From assembly GCA_031841125.1 (NCBI GenBank), contig CM063106.1:74264101-74328100 (forward strand): DNA of 64,000 nt, in the 5' to 3' direction. Below the pieces are notes generated by a model that saw only the letters and a program-made list of their open reading frames with translations, searched no databases and was not told the DNA's origin. The position numbers were made by a program, and so were the translations under genes. Source of the stretch: Acanthococcus lagerstroemiae. Lineage: Eukaryota; Arthropoda; Insecta; Hemiptera; Eriococcidae. Shown here in pieces: positions 34,731 through 44,828 of this stretch (its first letter is position 1; every line of letters starts with the position of its first letter).

Positions 34731-35445
34731 AACACGGCTGCAGACTGCAGTCGCGCAAAGCGCAGCAAAGATCAAGATCAATTAGACGCTTTAAGCAAAA
34801 CAGACTCAAGCCATAAAATCTGTTCTCTGAGAAAACGCGATTAAGATTTCAAGAGCCGTACAGAAACTATATGACATAGCGTTTACTGATAAGCCCTTTC
34901 CAACGTGGGTACAAATTTTAGTATCGGAAGGCCCAATTATGAAAAATTGTACTTTTTACGCCCTTTCCAACGATACTAATTACTCATCTTGTCAACAAAT
35001 ATCGTTAATAAGTCCCTTTTGCCTAACAGCATTCAATTAGCATACGATTGGAAGAAAAATAAATTTCCATGGAAATGTCAACCACTGAACTAAATTGTCA
35101 CCTCTCTCCGGGGAAATGGAAATTTCGATTAACAACACGGCTGCAGACTGCAGTCGCGCAGCAACAACACGGCTGTAGATCGTTGTCGCGCAGGGTACAG
35201 CAAAAAATGTCAACCACTGAATTCGTGTCGGGGGCACGTCATGGAGGAGCTTTACACGGTTTTCGCTTAAGTATGCCCAATAGTAAAAACGTATAAAATG
35301 CTAAAATTTCCATGGGAATATAAACCACTGAATTCGTTACGAGGAAGCGTTACGGGGAGAGGGGACGTCGGGGGAGCGTTACGTTACGGTTTTCGCTCAA
35401 GTGTACCCATGAGTAAAAGCATATAAAATATGCTAAAATCTATAG
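34731..35445. repeat. Cluster of local direct repeats (CTGCAGACTGCAG type)
   Basis: The word AACACGGCTGCAGACTGCAG followed by TCGCGCA occurs near 34733 and 35133; a variant (AACACGGCTGTAGATCG) is near 35165. A second repeat, AACCACTGAATTCGT, begins units near 35214 and 35325. Both units pass through GGTTTTCGCT(T/C)AAGT and end in TATAAAATGCTAAAAT or a close variant, giving a period of about 112 bp. The first word contains the palindrome CTGCAGACTGCAG-like core. No coding sense is evident. Confidence 0.7.
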
Positions 35446-36909
35446 CAATCAACTGAAACCAACTGCCCAAAAACCTACATTCCGATATTTTGAAGCCGAG
35501 CCACTGTCGCCCATTGGAAGCATCAAATTTTCATTTCGCGTTCTAAATGAGGGACGGATCAAACACCACTACTCGGCAGGACGTTTGGATTCAGCGAAGC
35601 AAAAAACAAATAATTTCGATAGTTTGTTCAATATCATTTCCTCACATAGAGAAAAGTTGATAGACCTCGAGCCCTTGTCTGAAACACAACGGATTTTTTG
35701 ATCCATCGAGGAACAAGTATCTGAGCACTGAGAAGATCCTGCTTGACTCCTTTCTCAGCGGCTTACATTAGAAAACGACGGACTATTGTTATCTCCGATT
35801 GTATCATTCGGTTTCTAATTCCCCTTCCCCCCCCCATCACACTAATTAGGATTAGATGTTCAAAACAGAAAAGAAGCAAAAAAAAAAGAGGTTAGTCACA
35901 GAAGTTTGAACTGTGCCCTATCCCCTTGAATTCTCTTCCAACCCCTCTGGCCGCGGCTTCGAGTAGCAGCTGACGTTCCGAATTAAGTATTTTCATCACG
36001 GGTAACGCCATACAACATCTTTCGGCATCCGAAATCGACGACTAATTTTCATCAACCGAGGGTGCATCCATATACACCCTCGTCCCGTCGGATGTGCAGT
36101 CCGTACTACGCGGACGTCTTTTTGTTTATACGTATTACGTACGAGCCATCGGACGCGGACATTCAACGTATTTTAAGCTCATTAGCATACGGCAAGCGCG
36201 CGTACATACCAGCTGACCTATGGAAATTTGTATTTCGGCTGTTACAAAGCGTCCGAAGTTGCGAATAACATCGGCTCATTAGAAGCTATTTAAACTCGAA
36301 AATTCCAATTTAACGTGGAATGTCCGAGGAGCTGTTTATCTTCGAATACGAAATGACCCGCAGACATATTCACGTCCGAAACTAATGGTGTTTGCGAATA
36401 TACGACTTCATATACCTTTTCGTCTCATTAGGGAAACACTCTCTTCTGCCCCGAAAAGAAAAGGAACATAAATATGAAAATGCTACTGGAAGAATGACGT
36501 GTGCTCGTTGAATATATAAAATACTGTCATCCAACCGCGCACTGGCAATTATAATTATTAAACACAAAAAGTTTCCCGAAACAATTTCACTCCATTACCT
36601 GAAAGTTTTACCAACGCAGGACTGGCACCAACAGACCCTTGGCGAGGAGGTAGGGGGTGGCTGGAATTCCGATTGAAATCGTTGGAGAAACCTTGGTAAC
36701 GATGATCATGTTTCAAAAATTCTTCAAATGCGATACCCTCTCCTCTTCACATCACATCAGAAAGAGTCCCATGTCCACACAGCTAAGTATCCCAGTTGAA
36801 GTGGTCTTTCGAGCCAACATCGATAGACAACATTTAAGATTTACGCGTCTACAGCTGTGAATACCCCCCCTTTCTGGCTACAGTATCTTTAGTGATAAAC
36901 CAAGTTATA
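35446..36909. other. Spacer with CpG-richer block, no gene established
   Basis: The interval 35940-36400 is visibly richer in CG dinucleotides than its surroundings and has little obvious repeat character. That could mark a conserved or regulatory host sequence. The 68-codon frame at 36062-36268 has no domain. The rest is AT-rich with a poly-C run near 35828-35836. Confidence 0.35.
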
Positions 36910-37212
36910 TGCCAACGGGGAGTTATAGTGACGAAAAAGTAGAAAAAGTAGATAAAGAAACTGATGCAGTATTAAACAAGTAAAAGGAGAAGAACAGAAC
37001 TGCAGAGTAAGAAGAAAAAACGAAGAAGGTATATGCGGAGAACATGGTGTAGGAGAGCGAAATTAAGAGGGTCGAGGCTCATAGAATTCTGTGGAGAATA
37101 ACAGTTATTGGGAACATACTCTTTAGAAACCATGAAACAAGAGAATCCACTTGGAATCGTCCAGTAGATGAAAGAAGATATCAGATAGATTACAGTTATG
37201 TAAAAATCAAAT

Positions 37213-37596
37213 GTGACCTGGAATCATGAAATGTGCCTCAAGTGCCAAAAAATCATTTGTCACTTTCTTGGCAATTCTTATAGAAAAAAATCACGCTCTT
37301 CCAAATGAAACAAATCGCAGCTTCCTATATTCGTTAGTTTTTCCACAAATTGCATTTAAAAATTACGGCAAAAGTTTAAAAACGTCAGTTTACATGGCGT
37401 TGTGTGAAATAGACCTACAGGAATGACAGAGAACAGGAATTCGAAACGCGGTTGTCACAGCAACTCATAAATGCACCACCACAGATGTACACGCTCTGTA
37501 CATCTGTGCGCACCACTACCACCATGCCATCGTTACACTCGTTTACCTCGAAAACCTGTTTTCGCACGAGAGGCACATTTCATGATTCCAGGTCAC
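37213..37596. mobile_element. 384-bp MITE with AAAT TSD, copy 1
   Basis: Perfect 27-bp TIRs begin GTGACCTGGAATCATGAAAT and continue GTGCCTC; the right end is the exact complement. AAAT flanks both sides (37209-37212, 37597-37600). The insertion splits the LINE sequence AAATCAAATATTG, which is intact at about 54113 in LINE copy II, so an empty-site control exists. The interior holds a 12-bp-arm hairpin (37480-37508) and an RFX/X-box-like word GTTGTCACAGCAAC (37451-37464). A second copy is at 46268-46658. No coding capacity. Confidence 0.92.
37451..37464. promoter_or_regulatory. X-box (RFX-type) like palindrome in MITE
   Basis: GTTGTCACAGCAAC fits the half-site/spacer/half-site form of RFX-family X-boxes (GTTRCC-N2-GGYAAC-like) with near dyad symmetry. 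The second MITE copy keeps it as GTTGTCATAGCAAC (46513-46526). Binding is only an inference from the word. Confidence 0.4.
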
Positions 37597-37673
37597 AAAT
37601 ATTGAATGAGGGGATGCAGATAGTGACCACAATTTAGTAGTGTTTAATTATAAAAAGAATAAGAAGAAGAAAG

Positions 37674-38596
37674 TGTAAGGGTAAATGTCTCTCGAAATAA
37701 ATACACCCCGTATAAGTTCCATTTCAATGAGCTTGTCCCTATCGATTCCCTCCGCTTTCACTCGCTTGTATGCATAACTGGTTCGTGTGAAGAACCTGTT
37801 GGAGGGCGAAAGACGCATCCCTTGTCCTTAAGTTCACGAGCTCATACCACGTAGCATTTAGTGAATTATCACAGTCAGATTGATTTAGTGGTGATCAATT
37901 TGTTACAATCTCCAAGTTTTCGATAGTGTTGTCGCGTATTTTGTGGTGTTGGTGAGAAACGCCAATTTGGGATGAGTTTTTCTCACGGAGTAGACATTTT
38001 GTTATGGCTTTTTAAGCGGCATTTATATTTAAGCTTGCTTACTACACTTTTTCACCGGTGGGGGTGTAGCTGACACCCCAGACTCCCCATTATGCAGAGT
38101 AGACCTTACAAAACCCAGGCGACAGTGTGGATCCGGCTATAGTCCAGGAATTTGGTCGAGTCTCCGGACAGCATACTGAGCTTGCCGCACAGCTTCAGGG
38201 CCGGCTATACCAAGGGTACCTATAGGCATTCGTGCAGACTAGGTGTTGACCCCCCTGGTATGTTGGTGCTAGTCGGATACAGGGCCAGAGAACAGGATCG
38301 CTTTACTTTGATATGTTATTGCCCGTACTCAAACGTGAGGTTCAACTCTGTTATAAGTACCTAACCAGAGCAGTTCCTGTCCAGCTATCTGTCCGCCCAA
38401 GCATTGTACATAGTTTATGGTAATTGAGTGAGTAATACACTCGTCATATCATCAAAACGTGAAATTCAAACCGTCCTGACTTCTTACTTTCGCACAGGGA
38501 AATTCTACGTACTCCTGGCTCTGCGTTGTGTGTTTTAAAAATTTTCAACTTCTTTCTCGCTTCTTTTTATCTTTCTCGTAGCATTTTTTCTTTACA
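37674..38596. mobile_element. Candidate solo LTR (923 bp)
   Basis: The segment begins TGTAAGG and ends CTTTACA, giving the short inverted TG...CA termini of an LTR. It is precisely the stretch that interrupts the linker of LINE copy I when compared with copy II (AAGAAGAAAG before, GATAAACGAAGTGG after). It contains a TATAAG-type word near 38353. No internal gag or pol is present, as expected if the two LTRs recombined. A TSD of 4-5 bp is not clearly preserved, so the family is unknown. Confidence 0.55.
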
Positions 38597-38910
38597 GGAT
38601 AAACGAAGTGGAATTTAAAGTTATTGAAGAAGGTAAAGAAAAGAGAAGAATATCAACAAGAAGTAATGAAAGCATTTTGTGAATCAAAGGAAAGAAATGA
38701 TATTTAAAAGGGATGAGTGGATAGCACTAAAACATAATAATCATAATAATAATAATAATAAATAAATAAAAATTCTGACTGGAAGGAGGAAAATGGGTAC
38801 TCAAATAACAAAAAGAAAAAAACCATGAATGAAAAGTGAAATATTAGAGTTAGAGAAAGAAGAACAAAATGTAAAAAAGCTAATGATAGAGAAAGTAAGG
38901 AAGAACAGTA

Positions 38911-39821
38911 CGAAGTGTTCTAAAATGACACAGTCGATAAAATGATATACCTATGTTTTCTCAAAACCAATGACCACCCAGGCGTCTGTTATTATGGAGA
39001 CATGTTAACAATAAAAAATCATCTATCCAGATGAACTTATGTACCAGTGAAATGCTTGGTAATGTAGTTATCAAGATGTGTTCATTTTGAAGTACCTAAA
39101 ACTTGTTTTACTGTTGAACAATTTATGCTTGAGCAGAAAAAAGAAGAAAGTATCAAATTTCTCGGGCTGAATTTCTGAAAGCACATATTTTTGCGAATAC
39201 ATATAGATATAATAATCTTATATTTTCGTTAGTATTAATGCCGAATTAAAATTTTATGAAACAAAAAATGCATGTGCACAAAATAACTCACACGAAATGT
39301 GTTTAAAATGACACAGACATATTTATTTCAAAATAATTAGTGCATGGCCTTTTTAAAGATTCAAGGTTTCGATAAAAATGGGTGAGGTGTTATAACGAAG
39401 AATGTCGAAAATGGGTCCACGCAGAGTGCGCTAGGGTGGATCCATACGAAAAACCATCCAGTTTCAATGCAAAATTCGTGCTTAGATTAGTAATTGCATG
39501 TATAGCTAGCTACAGTGACTAAATAAAATCGAAATTCTATTTTTTCACGCGTTTACGGTGTTTATTATTTAGCGATTTTTCAGGTATTTTTATTGGTATG
39601 TCATCTTGTTAACAGAGTATTCTAAAGTGACAGAGTGACCATTAAAAAAAATGAAAAACGATATAGCATCTTATATTTTATTTTTATACGTCCGAAGATC
39701 ATGGTATCAGAAGGAGGCTATTAGTACTACCATCAGTCAAAATTTGAAAATTACTCGCTCATGTGGAGCCGAGTTATTGGCATCTAAAAAAAAGTCTGTC
39801 ATTTTATGACATTTTTCTCCG
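38911..39821. mobile_element. Pogo-like element with PHD remnant (911 bp)
   Basis: Located inside LINE copy I, with TA at 38909-38910 and 39822-39823. The left end CGAAGTGTTC leads into TAAAATGACACAG. The right end, read inward, CGGAGAAAAATGTCA leads into TAAAATGACAGAC. The word TAAAATGACA also recurs near 39305, and a variant CTAAAGTGACA near 39622. A PHD-like finger fragment sits at 39376-39522. Removing the element joins AACAG-TA-AGACTG into plausible LINE sequence. End similarity is modest, so boundaries are less sure than for the 8.1-kb element. Confidence 0.65.
39376..39522 (+). pseudogene. PHD-like zinc finger, transposase C-terminus remnant
   Basis: A short frame after a stop reads KWVRCYNEECRKWVHAECAR, i.e. 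W-V-x-C-x4-C-x3-W-x-H-x2-C, the central part of the PHD-type finger found at the C-terminus of pogo-like transposases. It is followed by about 28 unassigned residues before a stop at 39520-39522. The final Cys pair is not seen. It parallels the minus-strand finger at 17890-18090 but is clearly different in sequence, so the two come from different elements. Confidence 0.65.
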
Positions 39822-39859
39822 TAAGACTGTAGGAGTTCAATGAAGAGAGGTATAAGAAG

Positions 39860-40380
39860 TAGTGGTCTCAAATAAAGGTCATTTTTCATATCGATATTTA
39901 TCGATATTTTTTTTTTAAATATCGATAGTTATTGATATTTTTTAAAAGGCTGTACACTTTTTAAAAATGAGTTTATGAAGCTAAAAATTGTGAATCTAAG
40001 TTCGCCTAATCTTCTATTATATAAATTGATAGCCCGTTCCAAGGTCAGGACTCTCCGGGTCCAGCTTAATTTACCGATAGACAAGGCGACAACGAAGAAC
40101 AGAACAAAAGAACAGAACAGAAGAACGAACAACGAATAACAAATATTAAGACCAAATTAGATTATAGAAGGATACAAGAACGAACAATGAAAACCGCAGT
40201 ATTTTTGATTTTTCCCTCGTGCCGCGTGCTTGCGTCCTTTTCGTTTCTCGTTTCTTTCTTCTAAAGCAAACTGATAACAACATTATCAAAAATATCGATA
40301 CATCAGAAAACCTATCGATATTTTCGATAGTTTTTTATATCGATATTTTATCGATAGTATCGATACACTTGAGACCATTA
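39860..40380. mobile_element. hAT element rich in ATCGATA, 521 bp, 8-bp TSD
   Basis: The ends TAGTGGTCTCAA and, read inward from the right, TAATGGTCTCAA are 12-bp TIRs with one mismatch. Exact 8-bp duplications ATAAGAAG lie at 39852-39859 and 40381-40388. Next to both ends there are many ATATCGATA words (39890-39935 and 40295-40365) that can pair with one another. No transposase remnant was recognised in the centre. Inserted into LINE copy I. Confidence 0.9.
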
Positions 40381-41146
40381 ATAAGAAGGCAAAAGGAAAA
40401 TGGATTAATCAGAATTGTGAAGAATTTGTTTGAGGAGCAAATGAAAGCAGGAAAAACTGACCAGGCATAGAACAAAGTAAAGAAGATATTTTGGAGCAAG
40501 AAGAAAGAGAACGAATACTTTAACGGATGAAAAAGGAAAATTATTAGGATGGGTGAGATATGTTGAAAAACTATATAAAAATTGGGCAGGTATAAGCAAA
40601 TGTATGGAAAGACAAGAAAAAAGAGGAGACCCTATTCTAAGATTAGAATTTGATAGGGCTCGGAAAGAAATTATATCAGGTAAAGCAGAAGGAGTTGATG
40701 AAATCACTAGTGAGTTATTGAAGAATGTAGGAAAAATAATTTTAAAACAAATGTTATGAAAATTTATTTGCAGAATGTATAAGGAAAGAGCAATGCCAAA
40801 ACATTTCCAGAAAAGTAAGTTAATTATGATACCTAAGAAAGCAGGAGCAAGCAAATGTAAAGATTATCGTATTCTAAGCTTATTTTCGCATGCATCAAAG
40901 ATTTTAACAGGGATAATAAATAAGAGAATACAAAATAAAATTGAAGAAAGGATGGAAAAAGGTCGGTTTGGATTCAAAACAGATTGAGGAACTAGGGAAA
41001 CAATTTTATGTTCAAGACTGCTATTGGGGAGAAAACAAAGTTTGGATACATTATGTAGCATTTTTAGATTCAGAAGAAGCATTTGATAATGTTAAATGGT
41101 CAAAAATTATTTAGATACTGAAGGAAAGAGGAGTTAAGTATAAAGC

Positions 41147-41545
41147 AGGGTTGCCACTTTTTTTCAGGATTGGTTTTCTCTGACTTTTCCCGGTTTTCCA
41201 GGCCAACTTTTCCAATTTTCCCGACTTTTTTACAGGATTCCGAGAAAGCCCAGAGGGAGGAGAATCACAGAAATTTTTTACAATACAGATTTTTAAAAAA
41301 TCGCTATCGAGAAGAAGAAGGTATACATGTAATTTATGTAATATTTTTCAATATTGTAGACTATTTCATTTGCGAATAGATTATCATTATTCTTATGCTA
41401 TGATAAAAAAAGTTTACTCTGATAAAATACGAACTCGTTTGTTATTTTCAGAAAATTTCCCTGACTTAAATGAAAATTCCCTGACTTTTCCCTGACTGAC
41501 CAAATTCCCTGACTTTTCCCGGTTTTCCAGAAAGTGGCAACCCTG
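41147..41545. mobile_element. 399-bp hAT-like MITE (CAGGGTTGCCAC ends)
   Basis: The left end CAGGGTTGCCACTTT and the right end, read inward, CAGGGTTGCCACTTT continuing CTGG are matching TIRs. Subterminal sequence is dominated by CCCTGACTTTTCCCGG-type repeats. The direct repeat TAAAG flanks it (41142-41146, 41546-41550), shorter than the usual 8-bp hAT duplication. It splits the LINE I RT between GGAGTTAAGTA and GGAATAAGATA. Confidence 0.85.
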
Positions 41546-42730
41546 TAAAGGAATAAGATATAATATGGAACTTATAAAGGATCAAAGGATTGAAATACAA
41601 ACAGAGGATGAAGTGGGAGAAACAAAAATTCGAAAAGGAGTGAGACAAAGTTACTGTTTGACACCAGTACTGTTTCACTTATTTCTAGCAAAACTAATCG
41701 GGAAAACGAATGAAATCAGGTGTGAAAATTCAGGAGGAGGTATATAAGATGATAAGGTTCGCAGATGAACTGCAATAGTGGGAAGAAATAAAGAAGAACT
41801 AGAGAAAACTTTGAAAAAGTTAAATTAAAATTTTTAAATAATATATAAAATGAATATGAGGAAGAATAAATCCAAAGTGATGGTAGTCAGTAGGTAGGAA
41901 AAAAATCCAATATATATGATAGTAGGAGATGAAGAAATAAAGAAGGTAAAGGAATTTGAATACTTGGGTAGTCTGGTAATGCAGGATGGAAGAAGTAAAA
42001 CAGAAACGAATAGTGTAGAATAGAACAGGCTATGTTTTTTTTTTTGTTTTTTTTTTCCTCCAAAAATGAGACATACCTATTTAAGGTAATTAAAAATTTG
42101 GAAGTAAGACTGTGGTTTCATTGAACATACATTTGGAGCATAACACTGTATGTATGTTAGTCCTGGACAATAGGAACGTAAGAAAAGACAAAAACTTTTG
42201 AAACGTCGTTTTATCGCAGAATGCTGAAAATCAATTGGACAGATCAGATCAGGAATGAGGATGTACTGAGGCGAATATGCAGGGAAAGAAATATTTGGAA
42301 CCTACATGTAAAGAGAAGGGTTATAATGATAGCTCATAATATGAAATATCCAGGGTTATTGTAATTATTACTAGAGGGAATGGCTGAGGAAAAAAGGAAA
42401 GAAAATGAGCTAAGAAGAGCAGATAATGAAGGATGCCAAGTGTAAATCCTTCTCAGAAATTAAATGATTAGCACAGGAGAGAGAAAAGTAGAGAGACGCA
42501 ATCTACTAGTCGACAGCCTATAAGGAATACTAGTTTGCCTATCCTCACCACTGAAGGCACAAATTTAGGATGCATCATGGTGATCGCTGTGAGTAGTAAA
42601 ATAGGTAATTTAAATTTGTGTGCATTCTTCAGCCCCCAACACTCAGCCTCCCTTCAATATCATTTTGATTACAGGAGTTCTCATACATGCAATCTGACAA
42701 CTGAATTGCAGCGTAATAATTATTAACTAC

Positions 42731-43090
42731 TATGATAATGAAGGAAAACCAGAGAAGAGAAGGATCGGAGCTACACGCGGATACTTAGCATCAAATGGAC
42801 GGATAAGGTAAGAAATGAGAAAGTACTTGACAGTGTAGGAGGTAAAATAGATACTTGGAATTGTCTGAAGAGAAGGAGAGATAAATTGATGGGCATAATT
42901 TGAGGCACTAGGAATAATATCGCTGCTGCTAGAAGGAAGAGTGGAGGGGAAAGAATTGGGTAGGTCGACAAAGATTCCAGTATGTTCAACAGATAATCAG
43001 GGATATCAAATGTAAGTGTTATTACGAAATGAAAGAGTTTGCGCAAGATAGGGAGAAATGGAGAGCGGCATCAAACCGGTCGTAATACTG
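42731..43090 (+). pseudogene. LINE family 1, isolated 3' end
   Basis: Starts with sense similar to the C-terminal domain (RIL-SIKWTDKVRNEKVL as read through changes). It then covers the LLLEGRVEGKELGRST-like block and ends near GGAGAGCGGCATCAAACCGG, the end of the ORF (x-W-R-A-A-S-N-x). It is a separate copy from LINE I because the same protein region already occurs at 42200-42470. It lacks everything upstream, a typical 5'-truncated LINE insertion. Confidence 0.75.
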
Positions 43091-44667
43091 ATAACCTTAT
43101 CATAATCATGATAATAAGAACAGTCCTAGTCAATAGCGCTTCATTTTCAACTTCCTCAGTTGATTAATCTACCAGTTACAATTTTGTAAACTACAGAACT
43201 TTTACCATCTGCAAATTGACACTATGCTTATTTGCTCATTAGAAAAAAAACTTTTATTTGTCTACTGATTAAAGCGTTGTCTTTGTACACCACTACGAGT
43301 TTCTGCCTTTTGGTTTTCGCACAACACGAGAAGAAAATCAAACCTTTTGCAGCTCGACTCGCTTCCTAGACTCTTTACATTTCTCCGAAGTAATTCTATC
43401 GTATCTTCTTTTATTTTTTCCGGAATTTGTGTAAATAAACATGAAGGAACGAAGCCTCTCAGAAGATGTTTAATTTCGTGGCCTCTCACCGTTCATTCCC
43501 TCGCCCCCTTTCTTCTTCCGTTCTCCATTCTTCGGTACATACATTCCGAAATTCACCGCTGGTTCACCGTAAAACTATACCTACCGACCAGCGATAGAAA
43601 GCGGCCCAGGGGAGATTAAGGGTCGTTCTAAATTCAGAATCGATTTACGGAATCTCTTCTACGTTACAATCAGCGGTAACCTAATTTCTAACAACAATAT
43701 TACGGTGTTTTCTCTATTCGTTCGAGTGACATTCTTGTGGTATTTTCATGAAGATACAGGTAGAAGTACAAATTCAGGCGATTCAACTGTCCTCCACACA
43801 GGTTCCGTTCCATTCTTCCCTTCATTCTTTGGGAAAATGTTACTAAAAAATATTCATACGTTCTTTTGGTTGCATTTCAAATAAAGTGAATGCAGGATCT
43901 TGGGGGGGAGGAAGGTTTAGTTTTTCAAACAAAAAAGTTTAACACTTCGACGCCTTTGCCCATTGAAATTCAGAGAAAAGGAGAATATTAATCATCAGTT
44001 CACTTTAATCGCTTCATATCTTTTTCAGATTGAGCTTTTGATGTATTTTCTATTCTCCAGTTGAAGCAGACGGAATTAGCCGCACATAATCGTCCCTGTG
44101 TTTGTTTACTTGATCCGGATATACGATATATCCGACAATAGAGAGAGCTCTATAATATAGTTAGATGGCTGAAATTTGAATATTTGGTTGGCGGTAGATG
44201 AACAAAGGTCCAAAGGTCAGTTCAAAGATGGAGTCAATAGGACCACTACGGGAGAACGGAATGAGATCAGTAATTCTTTATAGAGAAGTGGCATTCTCTG
44301 GTGCTCCAATACGCTGTAATAAACCTACCGAGCTGCAACTGCTACAATGAACTTTTATAGCCCTAATATTATTTGAGATTGAAGGTAGATTTAATTGATT
44401 CTTTGAGTCGAAAACCATAGGACCTCACTCAAAGTGAAATTGGTTTTCATCTCCCGAACCGTTAGTCCGATCGATACTTCTGATGACCGAAAACATAGTA
44501 TCTTTTCAACAAATTTAGTGCCTAATAGCTTTTATTTCATACGAGCAACAGTTGACGAGATTTTATTGCCCCTTTGTAACTCTCTACTCTAAATTTGAAC
44601 CAGCGCAAAATCAACCATAGATTCAACCTGTGCATTCGCTGAATGAGTCAGTGATGCACTCATACTA
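43091..44667. other. Unassigned spacer, no gene seen
   Basis: No domain or bounded repeat recognised. Overlapping frames at 43262-43619 lack motif support. Confidence 0.4.
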
Positions 44668-44828
44668 GGGCACTACAAACATGAGTATAATCATCCACCA
44701 TTTTTACTCACAGCGTGCCCGTGGATGCCGAATCTGACTATGCGGAACGTACCGCGTGGTCAATTTGGCATCAACGGGCGTAATGTGAATCAAAATGGCG
44801 GATGACTATACCCATGTTTACAGTGCTC
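44668..44828. mobile_element. 161-bp palindromic MITE, copy 1
   Basis: The two halves are near-complementary: left GGGCACTACAAACATGAGTA, right (read inward) GAGCACTGTAAACATGGGTA. Pairing extends to a central CTATGCGG/AACGTACCGCG segment. TA flanks at 44666-44667 and 44829-44830. A related copy lies at 56300-56459. Long palindromic form and TA target suggest a Tc1/mariner-type MITE. Confidence 0.85.

Larger units (their letters stand above)
36910..42500 (+). pseudogene. RTE-like LINE copy I (family 1), broken by insertions
   Basis: A single element can be followed through the insertions. Endonuclease pieces are at 36910-37212 (IGNILFRNHETRESTWNRP, then YQIDY) and 37597-37673 (DADSDHNLVVFN as nucleotide-level sense, the S-D-H-N catalytic box). 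The linker is at 38597-38910 and 39822-39859. RT is at 40381-41146 (SGKAEGVDEITSELLKN, FQKSKLIMIPKKAGASKCKD, RIQNKIEERM) and 41546-42010 (KIRKGVRQSYCLTPVLFHL; the active site reads RFADE instead of FADD; EFEYLGSLV). The C-terminal domain is at 42200-42500 (RMLKINWTDQIRNEDVLRRI). Stops and frameshifts are frequent. Interrupting elements are annotated separately at 37213, 37674, 38911, 39860 and 41147. APE-type endonuclease plus RT without RNase H supports an RTE-like assignment. Confidence 0.85.

Noticed and set aside
40405..40854. 149-codon minus-strand frame
   Set aside because: It is antisense to the LINE I reverse transcriptase, whose sense motifs are clear on the plus strand.
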